64,000 bases of DNA from Setophaga petechia (Eukaryota > Chordata > Aves > Passeriformes > Parulidae). A model generated the notes under the pieces. That model did no database searches. It saw only the letters and a program-made list of their open reading frames with translations, and was not told the DNA's origin. The stretch lies in contig JANCRA010000006.1 in NCBI GenBank assembly GCA_024362935.1, positions 33,473,924-33,537,923 on the forward strand, given 5' to 3'. Within the stretch, counting starts at the first letter, position 1. Each line of letters opens with the position of its first letter. The position numbers and the translations under genes are program-made. Positions 42,664 through 53,700 of this stretch are shown one piece after another.

Positions 42664-44985
42664 ATGCACCCCCTGAAGACTACCCCTGCTGCCGAGAAGA
42701 TAATGATCCCTGCAGACCGATGCACCCGGGCTGGCAGGCGAGGCAGAGAGGTAAGGGATAGTGGGGGAGAGCAATGGGCCACAGGAATAAAAACGGAGCA
42801 CAGGAAAGCTCCAGATAAAAGAGGTATAATTACGAAAGACAGAAGAAATTTGTTGCTAGGAACCTGGCCTGATTGGCGAGCTACCTTAATTATTATAATT
42901 CTGAGCTTCCCGGCTGCCTGGGGAAACCCCCTTCAGCCTTACAAAGGGAACCTGACCCCTGACTGGTCTCAGGCCTTTTCGAGGTCTACCGGATCTATGG
43001 GGGATACCGCAGGTTTAAATTTACAAACATTAGTACTGCATGATGGTCTGCCGTACGCTAGACACGAATGGAAGAAGCAGAAAACCTGGCAGCTCCAAGG
43101 AATAGTGGGAGAACAAATTAATATTGGATGTCGAATAGTTAATGGGTCTGATTATACTAGCGCAATTACAATTAGTGTTTCCATGAGTCAGGAGGATAAA
43201 CAAATAGAGTGTAAATACCCAATTGCACGAGACTGCTGGCAAAACTTCACATTAACTCACACAGCAGAGATAGTCTGCCTCTGGTCAAATGATATACAGG
43301 CCCTTTCTTTTAAATTTATAATAGCTGCTAAAACACACTCTACCACTATTGAACCTCACACTATCACCACTCCACCCACACCACCAGTCATACTCACCCC
43401 AAAAATTTTCAAAATAGGACCTTACATAATTAGGAAAACTGGTCAACAACAAATATTATTCAATCCAGCATGGTCCCTCAAACAGGTTGAACTGCTGATG
43501 CAAATCAACGTTTCAGACATCCAGCCAGCATGTTCTCCGTTTTTACAAACATCCTTTGAAGGCTGGACCACTTGGCTCCGGAAACGCAGCTCTTTTAAAA
43601 CAAGGAAACTTAGAGACGTGACCGGTGTTCTAGGTACAGGATTGGGAATTCTGAATAGTATTGACTCGGAAGTACTAATGAGCAAATTGGCTGCTATGAC
43701 TAGAGATCTATCCAAACTACAGCAACCACTGAAGTCATCTCTGTTAGCCTTGGGGACACACCAGTGGATGCTGTCAAATATTTTGCCAAATTGGGAAAAG
43801 GTAAACGTGAACGATCATAAATTGGTGATTGATACACTTAGTGCCACACAAAATAATGTTTCTTTAGCCCTCAGCTGCATCCAGGCACAACTGTGGATGC
43901 AGTCGGTCTCTGCCTCGATTATAAGAGAAGGCGAGGAAGGCACTTTCCCCACAGAAATTCGGAAAATAATCTGGGACAATGCCACTGAATTTGAAAGAGA
44001 ATTCCAATCCTGGTGGAAATTGGTGAATTTTACCTATAACGCTATTTCAAACACAGCTACTGCTTTTATCCTAATCATACAAAATGCCTCTGTACACCCA
44101 GTTTTTCCTGTTATTGCATTAGGAGTAAACCATGACGGAGCTGTTCTCTATCCTACAGAACATAGAGGATGGGCCCGTCAGTTTGGAGATAAATGGCAAA
44201 CTGTTGATTTGGAATCTTGCATTGTCCAAGAACAATTGGGGTTTATCTGTGAGGGTAATGTGATTATAGCTCAAGATATTTGTTTAGACACGGAGCAAAA
44301 TATCTGTCAATTTGAGATTCGTCCTAACGAGGCTTCTAAAACCGTTCTTGTATATATAGGTAATGGGTGTGCATGTTTTAGAACTATTTGTGACTCTGTG
44401 CTTATAGATAATATTGTGGTGGATACAAAAAATCACTCAAACTTCTGTACTTGCAACTTTACTAAGATTACAGGGTGTGACATTACTTATGAAGCTACAG
44501 TTACCTCTCACTACCTACTGCAATCCAACTACACACTGATTCACAAATTACTGCCCACCCCGATTGGGATGGACAACACCCTAGTGAGACAACTGCTGCT
44601 CCATCAAGACCTGATCAAAATCCTCGAGAAAATCAAGAAGAACGGACAGAAGACCCTGGTGACTGTTCATCATGACGTAGGAAAAATACACCGAATTATA
44701 GAGAGGGTGAAGCATGATGGCGAGTATAATTGGTGGGATACTCTCTTTGGGTGGACCCCCACTACCACAGGTGTCCTAAATAGTATATGCCATCCCATTG
44801 TTGTTCTTTTCATTCTGGCTGTACTTGGTTTTATTCTGTTAGTAATTCTATTTGTTATGAATTGGGATATGAGGAAAAAGCTAAGGAAATTAGCGCCTAT
44901 AATTAATGCACAAAGTTTAACGGACGAAGCAGCTTATTTAACACTTGCTAGGAATGAACTAAAAAGATTTAATGAACAAAATTGA
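42664..44985 (+). CDS. env: Env glycoprotein of the class I provirus, atypical TM
   Basis: 773 codons from the first in-frame ATG. An Arg/Lys-rich leader of about 70 residues precedes the hydrophobic signal segment (LIIIILSFPAAWG, about residues 73-85). SU follows, with several N-glycosylation sequons. A basic pair of sites (RKR, then RKLR at about residues 306-316) precedes a Gly-rich hydrophobic stretch (VTGVLGTGLGILNS), suggesting the SU/TM border. The long TM half has helical segments and many cysteines, but no CX6CC motif and no typical class I immunosuppressive-type segment. One membrane helix (about 711-731) and a 40-residue tail with YLTL, a sorting-type signal, end the protein. Open throughout. 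The Gly-rich phrase is one I associate with a distinct group of avian Env proteins (memory only). Confidence 0.85.
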   Translation: MHPLKTTPAAEKIMIPADRCTRAGRRGREVRDSGGEQWATGIKTEHRKAPDKRGIITKDRRNLLLGTWPDWRATLIIIILSFPAAWGNPLQPYKGNLTPDWSQAFSRSTGSMGDTAGLNLQTLVLHDGLPYARHEWKKQKTWQLQGIVGEQINIGCRIVNGSDYTSAITISVSMSQEDKQIECKYPIARDCWQNFTLTHTAEIVCLWSNDIQALSFKFIIAAKTHSTTIEPHTITTPPTPPVILTPKIFKIGPYIIRKTGQQQILFNPAWSLKQVELLMQINVSDIQPACSPFLQTSFEGWTTWLRKRSSFKTRKLRDVTGVLGTGLGILNSIDSEVLMSKLAAMTRDLSKLQQPLKSSLLALGTHQWMLSNILPNWEKVNVNDHKLVIDTLSATQNNVSLALSCIQAQLWMQSVSASIIREGEEGTFPTEIRKIIWDNATEFEREFQSWWKLVNFTYNAISNTATAFILIIQNASVHPVFPVIALGVNHDGAVLYPTEHRGWARQFGDKWQTVDLESCIVQEQLGFICEGNVIIAQDICLDTEQNICQFEIRPNEASKTVLVYIGNGCACFRTICDSVLIDNIVVDTKNHSNFCTCNFTKITGCDITYEATVTSHYLLQSNYTLIHKLLPTPIGMDNTLVRQLLLHQDLIKILEKIKKNGQKTLVTVHHDVGKIHRIIERVKHDGEYNWWDTLFGWTPTTTGVLNSICHPIVVLFILAVLGFILLVILFVMNWDMRKKLRKLAPIINAQSLTDEAAYLTLARNELKRFNEQN

Positions 44986-44989
44986 TCAT

Positions 44990-45007
44990 AAAAAGAGATG
45001 GGGGAAT
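44990..45007 (+). promoter_or_regulatory. Polypurine tract of the class I provirus
   Basis: AAAAAGAGATGGGGGAAT directly precedes the 3' LTR: the plus-strand primer for reverse transcription. It has one internal T. Confidence 0.85.
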
Positions 45008-45486
45008 TGTAATAAGTAGCAATATGTTTGTTCATTAGTTAAATTAATAGCTGAATAATTCTTATAATATAAAAAGCAATAGTTAAATAGTTTTTGCTTG
45101 TAACAAGTATTTGCTTGTAACTGTAACAAAAGCTGACCTGGCAAGAATTGCTGAGCTTGCAGAAATGTATAGTGCTTAGAATTGCTGAGCTTGCAGAAAA
45201 TGTATAGTGCTTTGGAAACATATGGTTGTAGTTAAGTCCTATAAGACAAAGTCCACCCAGCGAACAAAGCGGGCCCCCCTTCTCCTTCAAGACCACCAGA
45301 ACAGGATACGTCATCCCGAGAGGAGAAGAAATAAAAGACCAGACCCAGAAAGGGGGGCGCGGACTTTGAGAGCAGATTTCTCTCAGTCGCCCAGCGCTGA
45401 ACTTTTGCTTGTCACTGCTTGCTTTATAATCAAATAAATTCTGATTGGGAAAAGAAATTTACATGGTAAGATTCTTCCTTATAACA
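45008..45486 (+). repeat. 3' LTR of the class I provirus (479 bp)
   Basis: Same ends and signals as the 5' LTR. I count six substitutions, all transitions, and one 14-bp length difference (TTGCTTGTAACAAG-type duplication near 45,090-45,115, present only here). TATA-like and AATAAA elements are identical. CTGC follows at 45,487-45,490. Confidence 0.95.
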
Positions 45487-47553
45487 CTGCTGTGCCAGGA
45501 GCGTTCTGGGCGGGCAGGAGAAGGGCTGCGTGCACGGCGGAGCGTCCTGCAAGGGGCTCACCAGAGCCTCCTGCGGGAACAGGCTGCGGGGCACGGAGGG
45601 TCTGGGACATCGCACCATCACCAATATGATCTTGTGAAGCCAAATTTATTATCCTTTAAAAGACTATATTTAAAATAAATCTCTACTGTCCACGTCTCTC
45701 TAGCTAATACATGATTGCTTAATCCTAGCTGTTCACTCATCTAAAATAGAATGCTGATTGGATCATCTAATTTTTTACACATCTTGCTGTGGTTGTCTGG
45801 CCTACCCATGGCTCATTCTCCCAAGCTTTCTGACAAACTTGCTGAGTCCTGATGACTCTTCTTCTTGTATCTTTTTTGAGGATTTACCGACCCCAATTCT
45901 GAGTATGTCCATAATTCATTCTTTGTGAACGTGTTCACTGTCCATTATTACAAGCATGCTGGATTGTGCATCGGCTGAATATGGCCCTTGTCTTGCAAAA
46001 ACTCCTCCATTCTTTCTCTGAGCCAGCATTCGAGCCAGTTAAACAAAACCCTCCCTCTCACGCTGTAAAGAACGTGGAATTGGAGTTGGAATGTGACCCT
46101 GAAATTGAAGCAGCTCCGAAACTAAAGTAGAAAAAAGTTATTCCAGAAGCTATTGTAGAAGGGACCTTTCTCTCCAATGATGTAGAAGCTTTTCCTGTAG
46201 TAACTAATGCTGCAAGCAGAGTTTGAGAACCTTTCAATTGGAAGATTTTAGAAAAATTGAGAGCTGCAATTTCATAATTTGGTTGAAAATCCCAACTTGC
46301 ACAGTCACTTTTGCAGTGTATTTTTCCATCTAACACATTAATTCCAGCTGATGTGCATACCCTAATAAGACTTATAATGCCACCCCATCAGCAGGAGATG
46401 TTTCATAAAAGCTGGGAGGAAAAGTGTGCTCAAGAAGCAGCAAGACCTAGAGTGCAGGTGATCCTCTATATAGTTTAACAGCACAACAGTTACTTGGCAA
46501 GGGGCCCTGGGCTACTGCCACTGCCCAGGCTAAGAGCACTGATCAAGTCTTACAGATGAGGCAACAACTAGCATATAATGCTATCCTTGCACTTCCAGGT
46601 AAGTTTCACACCATGTCTTTTACACAAAGTCACCAAAGAAGAATGAAGACTTTGATAGATTTGTAGAGAAATTGCATAGAGCTATCTATAAAAATTCTGA
46701 TTTCAATTCAGACACAAAGATACAATGGTATGGATTTTGGGATCATTACTCCATTCCAAATGGAGTAATTTGGAGACTTTCCCTTCAGTCACAAGAGCCT
46801 TCCATCTCTTCCAAAAATTGCCCGCTGAAACTCTTCTGCTGCCTTCCAAATCAGTTCACTACTCCAGCATAACCCTTGAAGCATGGGCAGCTGACTCTTC
46901 AACTAATATAGTAGAAAAGAAGCATCTTTATTGCAGCACTGGACACATGTGAACTAGTTTCCAAAGACACGTGCAAGGAGTTGCAGACTCCTGCTCTCTA
47001 TTTCTACAGAAAGGTTTTACATTAGGTTCCTAAGGACCCATAATACATAATTATTACCTGCCTGCTTTGTATTTTTATCAGCTGAATATCTATATACAGC
47101 TGCGCAATTGTACTGCCTTTACTGGGTGGGTGGGATTTTGAAATGAGGGAGTGGTTGTATGGGAGGAGGAAAACTGTTTTCCTCATGGTGAACTCTTCTG
47201 CCATGGCCAGTTGGCAAGACCTTTTCACCTGCTGGTCATGGTCCAAGCCTCTCCTAACTGTTCAATTATTCTTAAGGCAAGGTATTTCTATGGTCTCTGC
47301 TCCTTCACAATTGCTTCTTCTATCCCTGTCACTCCTAGCTTTATGTTCCTAATATATTTGGTACTCTTTAACTAAGGTCGGTGATTTCTGCTAGCTGTAT
47401 TACTAACTTAGCTTCTTACCTAATTTTAAAATCTTAACTAAAATATGCAATCTTCTACTTTTCCAATTCTATTCCCAGCTGGCCCCTCAACTCATCTGCA
47501 CTTTTCAATTATCCTAATTACATTTTCAGCCAACCCCTTGACTCACCTCAGGC
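45487..47553 (+). repeat. Large inverted duplication, arm B (right part)
   Basis: Reverse complement of 9,790-11,853, resuming with CTGCTGTGCCAGG exactly where arm A continues. It ends after CCTTGACTCACCTCAGGCGCA, beyond which the two arms have unrelated neighbours. Confidence 0.9.
46045..46660 (+). pseudogene. gag: Class II ERV gag (capsid) remnant in arm B
   Basis: Inverted partner of the gag remnant at 10.68-11.29 kb. It shares the broken frames and the capsid phrases (for example the DNA for LIRLIMPPHQQEMFHKSWEE), with additional small indels of its own (for example one in the QGDPLYSL region near 46,457). It was already dead before the duplication. Confidence 0.65.
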
Positions 47554-47559
47554 GCAAGC

Positions 47560-48480
47560 CTGACTGCCTCTCTCCCAGCAGCTCAGAGCTGCATTGCACA
47601 GCGCTTGCTGTGCGCCAGAGAGCACAAAGCAGGCTGGCCTGGTGGGCCTGAATATTTCTCCCAAACACTCTGCACCTCACACCTTTGCTCTGGCTCAGAG
47701 CAGAAGTGCAGGATTGCAGGCGCTTCCTCCCAGAGCTGCGTGAGGCGCTGGCTCCTGCAGATGTGCCCTGCCGAGCTGTCCCTGCCTCACGCTGGCCTCG
47801 CTTCCCCTGGCACAAGTGCCGGACTGGAGGAGGCTGCCCTGTGCTCCAGCCTGCCCAGCAGCCCAGCTCCCTGCCCCGGTGCCCAGGGTGCTGCACACAC
47901 TGCTGGCCTTTGCCAGGAGTTCCAGGGCAGCGGCAGAAGAGGAGGAATCCTCAGCCAGCCCAGCAGCCCTCGGCTGCCCTTGGCCTTTCTCTGCTCCTGG
48001 GCGCACTCCAGACGGCCAATGCCTCCAGGCTGTGCTGTGCCCAGCATGGCTGCGCTTCCCCCCTCGGGAGCAGCCAGCTGCCACCTGGGCTCTGAGAGCG
48101 GAGGATTCGCCCGCTGCTAGGAACAGGCACCCAGGGCCCGGCTGCTGCCTCTTGCAGCTGCAAGGGCCTCCTCCCAGCCTGCCTCTGCCGGGGCTCAGCC
48201 TGCTGCGGCCTCTGCCGGGGCTCTGCTGGGGCTCCAGCCCGGCCTAGGCCGGGCCCGCTCTCACCTCACAGGCGCTGACAGCTCTGCACCACAGGACACC
48301 TTCCCCAGCACCCTCTCCGATCTTTCTGCTTGCTTACTTGAGCAAGGCTCTCCTCCAGCCAAAGACATTGCAGCTAGGGATACAAATCCAAGTGGCAGGA
48401 ACCCCAATGCTCTCCAGTCACAGCTGAAGGCCTGCATCTGCACAGGATGTTTGGGCTGCCTCATTCTTCCTTTGCTTTTG
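47560..48480. other. GC-rich unassigned sequence
   Basis: CAG/CTG-rich sequence right of arm B with many chance frames on both strands. No supported exon. At about 48,480-48,680 there is a diverged relative of the outer part of the small inverted-repeat arm at 6.45-6.6 kb. Confidence 0.45.
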
Positions 48481-48779
48481 CCTTCAAATGTCATTGCCCT
48501 TTCTGCCTCAAATAGAAGTACCAGAGTGGCCAAAAACAGACCAGTGGGCCATATTCCAAAGGCAGTGTGGTCTGGAGAGAAGGAATGAAGAAGATCCTTC
48601 CCCACTTTCACACCATGCCAAAGACACCGTGTCACTTTCCACCGTTAAGAAACAACAGACAATTCAGAAGGAATTCTCGAGCTTATTTGCAGAGTGAGAA
48701 GGAAGGGAATCTTCAAGGTGAGTTGTGGTTTCAGAAACTTTATTCATTTCCAGTCCTACTCTGCAGTCCTATTAGACAA

Positions 48780-48836
48780 TCCTACTCTAACCCTAACCCT
48801 AATCTTAACCCTAATCCTAATCTTAATCCTTATCTG
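48780..48836 (+). repeat. Interstitial telomere-like repeat, block 1
   Basis: CTAACCCTAACCCTAATC and further degenerate CCCTAA/TCCTAA units, about nine in all, with the C-rich strand on plus. Confidence 0.85.
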
Positions 48837-49163
48837 TAGACAGTTTTTTACTGAGACATAGTCGATGGGAAAAAACTAACGTGAGCAAGTACATCTGAGA
48901 AAGCAACAGCTGCCTAATTCAAGGACATGGTTTCTTTGAGCAAGAGGTTGTTTAATAAATTATGTGATAACAGGAGGTAAAAAAGAAGCCACAAACATCT
49001 TGAGAAAGGTGTAACTAACTTTTATAGCTGACCAATAGTGAGCTTTAGTTTTGCAATATGTATGAGCCTTATTACTGTCATTATAAAAGTGTTTCTGTTA
49101 ATCAACAAATCTGAGATTTTGTCGATCATCATCGGATGAGCAAGTCTCCCATCTACCTTGTCA

Positions 49164-49250
49164 CTTATCCTAATCCTAATCCTTATCCTAATCCTTATCC
49201 TTATCATAATCCTAATCCTTATCCTAATCCTAGTCCTAGTTAACAATCCT
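49164..49250 (+). repeat. Interstitial telomere-like repeat, block 2 (degenerate)
   Basis: About 13 units of TCCTAA/TCCTTA, the same strand orientation as block 1 and 330 bases from it. The units are mutated versions of CCCTAA, so decay has gone further here. Confidence 0.8.
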
Positions 49251-49259
49251 ACTCTAAAC

Positions 49260-50140
49260 TGGTGGAGGAATAAATGGTCCTGATGTTCTTGCCTCGTTCC
49301 TCTTCTTCAGTAAAACAATCAGTGGCACCAGGCTGGACGCAGGCTCAGCAGATGTTACAAATGGATGCTGCCCAAAGGGAAAAAAATCAACAAAAAACAA
49401 TGAACCATGACTTTCCAAGCTCAGTGCTTCACAGAATTCCTCTGGCTCCTAGAAGGATGCAGGAAGAGGACCAATGGGACCATCTACACCTCCATCTTTT
49501 TGTGCAGGACTTTGGCATCACAGGCAAACCTGGCCCAGAATCCCACTCATCCATTTATCCAGGTATCTTCATCTTGCTGAGATTTTTGCCCTGCCAGTGC
49601 TCTAGAAATGGTGCTTTCTCTCCCTGGGGTTTCTTCCTTTCAGGAAACTCCAAAGCCTCACATAGGTCCCTGTCTTTGGAAGACAGGCACTGTGCCGATT
49701 CCCACAGGGAGACAGAGCAGTGTCTACTTTTCCGTGCCCTGCCCCTCGCGTGCTGGATGGCACCTTCCTTCCCAGCAGGGCCGGCCCTGTGGCACTGGGC
49801 CCTGCAGTTCCCTCTCTGCCACACAACCTGGCAGTAACCCTGGCACAGTTCCCGGCTGCTTGGGCGTGCCAGGCAGCAGATGGGGCTGGGACAGGTCCCT
49901 CCCAGCTGTCCCTGTTTGCGTGGCAGAAACCTCTAAGGGTGGGCTGGGGGGCACAAACCAGGGCCCCTCCGAGGCTCACAGTGAGCCCCCCACAGCCCCT
50001 CGTGCCCACAGCCAAATCTCTGACTGCTCAGCTGGGACTGGCTTCCTTGGCTTCCTCTACCACCATTTCATGGCTCTACCACCATTTCATGTACCCTGCA
50101 TTGCTCGACTTCAATTCTTTTGCCATTAGATCAAACTGAA
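49260..50140. other. No gene recognised
   Basis: Between the telomere-like repeats and the CR1 tail I see short frames only. The last kinase exon (after 50,737, going left) would be expected somewhere here, but I could not identify it. Confidence 0.45.
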
Positions 50141-50149
50141 CACTCCACC

Positions 50150-50600
50150 AAAGTACAAAAGAGGGCAACAGAAACAGTCAGAGGACAGAGCACCTCTCCT
50201 CTCAGGAAATGCGGAGAGAGCTGGAGTTATTCAGTTTTGTGAAGAACAGGCCCCAGGGAGACTTTATTGCCACTTTGCAAGACTTCAGAGTGGCTTTGAA
50301 GAAAGTGGGGGACATCTTTTTTAACAGGGCCAGTTACAATAGGATATGGACAAATATTTTTAAACACAAAGGGGATCAAGTCAGAGTAGGTCTAAGGAAG
50401 AACTTGTTTACTCGGAGCATGGTGCAGCCCTGGCACAGCTTGCCCCAAGAGCTTGTAGGTGCCCCCTCCCTGCAACCATTCTGGCTCTGGTGGCAAAGGG
50501 CTCTGAGCAACCTGATCTCTGTAAAGATGTCCCTGCTTATGGCAGGACACTTGCACCACAGGACCTTTACAGGGCCCTGCCAGCCCAGCCCAGTCTAGGA
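50150..50600 (+). mobile_element. CR1-type LINE, 3' fragment
   Basis: The text follows the familiar avian CR1 3' end. A reading like KFLKEKGD appears in decayed form, then AGGAAGAACTTGTTTACT, CAGCCCTGGCACAGCTTGCC and TGAGCAACCTGATCTCTG, and finally a decayed ATGGCAGGACACTTG. It is strongly diverged and truncated at 5'. The 129-codon open frame at 50,209-50,598 is a by-product of this repeat. Confidence 0.7.
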
Positions 50601-50736
50601 TTCCTCACCGCTTTCATTTGAAGAGCAGCAAGAGTGGAGGTGAGGAGGAAGGGGGCTGATCTGATGCCTTGGACTTGAGTGGAGGAGGAGCCCATCCCTC
50701 AGAGCCTGTTTCACCTGCAGCCCCTTCACATTTTAC

Positions 50737-53700
50737 CTGCAGGAGCTCCTTGGCAGACCAGCGCTGCTCCTCGTCTCTCTGCAGGCAGCAGCTCAGGAAG
50801 TCACGCAGCAAAGCCGAGAGGAGCTTGGGCTGCCGCAGCTTTGGGGTCCCTACTGTGGCTATCAGGTGCCGAGCCTGGAGAAGAAAAAACCACGAGGCTT
50901 CACACGCTGCTTTCACATCTCTAAGTGCTCTCCCACATCCCTTTGTTTAACCTCTGTTCTGCAGTGGCAGTTTCTGCCCTGGCAGAGACCCAGAGATGAC
51001 TTTACCAACAAAAAACCCAAACCCCAATGCAGCCGCAGCTTTTGCACCATCCCACACATCTTGCCTTGGCAGCTGATTGCATTGACTGACCTAGTTAGTG
51101 GGAACTGCATCAGCACAAGCACAATTCCTTCCCTGAGGATTCACACCAGCTTGAGAGGCTTTTTGGAAGAGGGACTTTGCTATATGAACTAATTTCAAGG
51201 ATTACTACATGAAAGGCATCTCTGCAGTGCTTGTTGGTCCTTTAAGCACAGCTGCCATAGAACAAAGCTCATCAAGCTTTTTGTGCTCTTCTTGAAAACA
51301 ATGGGAATTGGAAGGAAAGAAAGGAAATGCATCAGTTAATGCCCAGGGAAGGAAATAAAGATTTACAATCTCATCTTCAACACAGACACATTAAGATGCC
51401 TACACAAATGTATTGGGATGAAAATGGCTGCTTGGGCACACAGGAACCACCTGCAGCTCTGTCTCTCAGCAGTCTGAAAATTTCAGCTTTCCATTTTTCG
51501 GCAAAAGAGAAATTTTCATGGTCAGAAGAAAGAGAGGTGCCATCCCTATGGTCACCCTCTGCTCATTTGGCTACTCAAGTCAATGCTTTAGTGATAGGCC
51601 CATCCCAGAAAGTGCCAGGAAACAAACAGGAGGTTTTGGCAGGCTCTCCACATCACCAGGCTTCGGCTTGGTGACATAGAGAACGTGCCTTGGGCTAGGA
51701 GAGAAACACGGTCACTAAATGCAGTGCAGCAGCACTGCACAAGAAGCAGAAGAGACTCTGTGGCCTTTACACCCTCATGCCCAGGTTTCAGGCATGTTTC
51801 CCAGTGAGAAGAAACTGCACAGTGGCTTAGGTTCCTCTCTAAAGACCACAGTTTTAGAAACTTTGTTGGCTTTGGGTTTCCTTCCTTCATTTATGGAAAG
51901 ATAACTGAAGTTCTGCGATGCTTCTTTCCTGTTACTGGGGCCATCTCCACAGACAAAAGAACTGGAACCACTTATAACCCAAAGGAAAGTGTTGCCTGAG
52001 AATGGAGTTTGTTTGCATGTGGTAAGGCTTGAGTTCCCCACCGAGGCAACCAAAACTAGAGCAGATGCTGATGTGTTGCAGGACATTTGTAGGAGGGGCC
52101 TTGGTGGAAGTAGTTCCAGCAGATGGCAATGGGATTTTGTCCAATGGTAGGACAGGGGGCAGGTGAGAAAGACAGTGGGATCAGTGAGTATTTGCTCCTT
52201 ACCGTGCCAGAACTCTCGCTCCAGTAAGGTGGTTCTTGTTCTATCATTTCAATTCCCACTATCCCCAAAGACCATATGTCCACTTTGGGGCCATATGGGT
52301 GACCTGTCACCATTTCAGGCGCCATCCACCAAGGAGTCCCGGCTAGCGAGCACGGTCTGCTCTGCTCAGAGTTGAGCTGAGTAGAGAGGCCAAAATCAGC
52401 TGAGGAGAAAGCAAAATACTGGTTTGATTTGAATTCTGTGCAATTAGGAAAGCAAGCAAAAGAATTCCCCAGTAGAAGTTTGAAAATGTGCTGTTGAATC
52501 TCCTGGCATTGGCAAGTTAAAAAATCCCCCCATTTTTTACCCTGCCTCCAGCAGTGGCTTTTGTTCTTTGGAAACTTTAGACTTGTAACTCCCTCCCTCT
52601 GGAAGGGACATCCAGAGAGCAACAGCACTCTTGACTGCTTGTTCCTCAGCATACCTCCGTGCACATTGCATCTGTGTCACCAGCTCACAGCGGGTGTCCC
52701 TGCGCTGCCACCAGCACCATTTTTGGGGAGCTGGCAGTCACTCCAAGCAGCCCCACAGCCACATCCCTGGAAGGCTGCAGCTGACCAAGAATATACTGAC
52801 CCAGCTTGACAGAGCCGTCGGTTTTGAGAAGGATGTTGCTGCTTTTCACATCTCGATGGATCACATCGTTTGAGTGAAGAAAATCCAGTCCTTGCAGGCA
52901 CTGAGAGAGAAAACAGAAAGTGGTGGGCAAAAAGAAGTGATGTGATTTCATCACACAAGAAAGAAAGAATCTAAAAGATTCCCTCTCCAGGGGAATGGGG
53001 AGTAATGGCAGAACACAGTGCCACTGAGAGGAAGAGCTTGCTGCTCCAACACTTGCAGAGCAGGACCTTTCTAAGGAAAGGCACGTCAGCTTTTGAAAGA
53101 GGAACAACACCTGCTTTTGTAGGCTGTCCCCTGCAAACCAGCCAGCATGACTCCTGCTGCAGTGGATGTGCTCAGAAGCAAGGAGCATTTTGGCTGCACT
53201 CCTATCCTTTTTAGCTGAGGACTGAGAGAAATGTGTCTCTCTCTTTTTTCTTTGCTGTTTGTTTCAAATCCTGCCACCAGCATCTTTGCTTTTACAGGCA
53301 AGGAATGCAGTGAAGACAGACTCCAGGCAAACATTTAGAGAAGCAAGGTGGAGAACAGCAAATAGAAATACAAGAGACAGAGCGAGAATACAACAGCAGG
53401 AGATAAGAGTCCTGGCATTGAGTACAGGGAGTGCAGGGGCAATGGCAGGCCTTTCACTTGAGGTGCTCTTACTTGCCCATAGGATAGCAGCAACACAGAA
53501 ACAAGCTTGGCACATGAAACCTCTCCTGTTCTGAGCCCCTGTTTGCCAGACAATCCTGCCCAAGCCCTTGGAAACACAGATGGGATTGCTGACCTCCCGA
53601 CTGATGGCTGCCATCTCATCTTCACACAGGAAGCTCTTGCTGATGACATCGCTCAGAGTGCCCCCATCCATGTACTCCATGACCAGCAAGAGTTCCTTGC

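Larger units (their letters stand above)
35999..45486 (+). mobile_element. Class I (gammaretrovirus-like) endogenous provirus, near-complete
   Basis: Order: 5' LTR, primer site, leader with splice donor, gag, UAG, pol, extra ORF, env, polypurine tract, 3' LTR. It is flanked by a 4-bp duplication (CTGC) and its LTRs have TG/CA ends. A tRNA-His-type primer site, a single CCHC knuckle in Gag, gag and pol in one frame separated by UAG, and 4-bp duplications are class I features. The LTRs differ at six substitutions plus one 14-bp length difference, so it is young. All four ORFs are open, but RT has a changed catalytic residue. It lies in arm B of the inverted duplication and is absent from arm A. 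Confidence 0.95.

Noticed and set aside
48780..49250. A true chromosome end
   Set aside because: The telomere-like units are degenerate, short, and flanked by ordinary sequence on both sides, so they are interstitial.
50209..50598. 129-codon plus-strand frame
   Set aside because: Explained by a decayed CR1 LINE 3' end; the apparent protein is the translation of the repeat.
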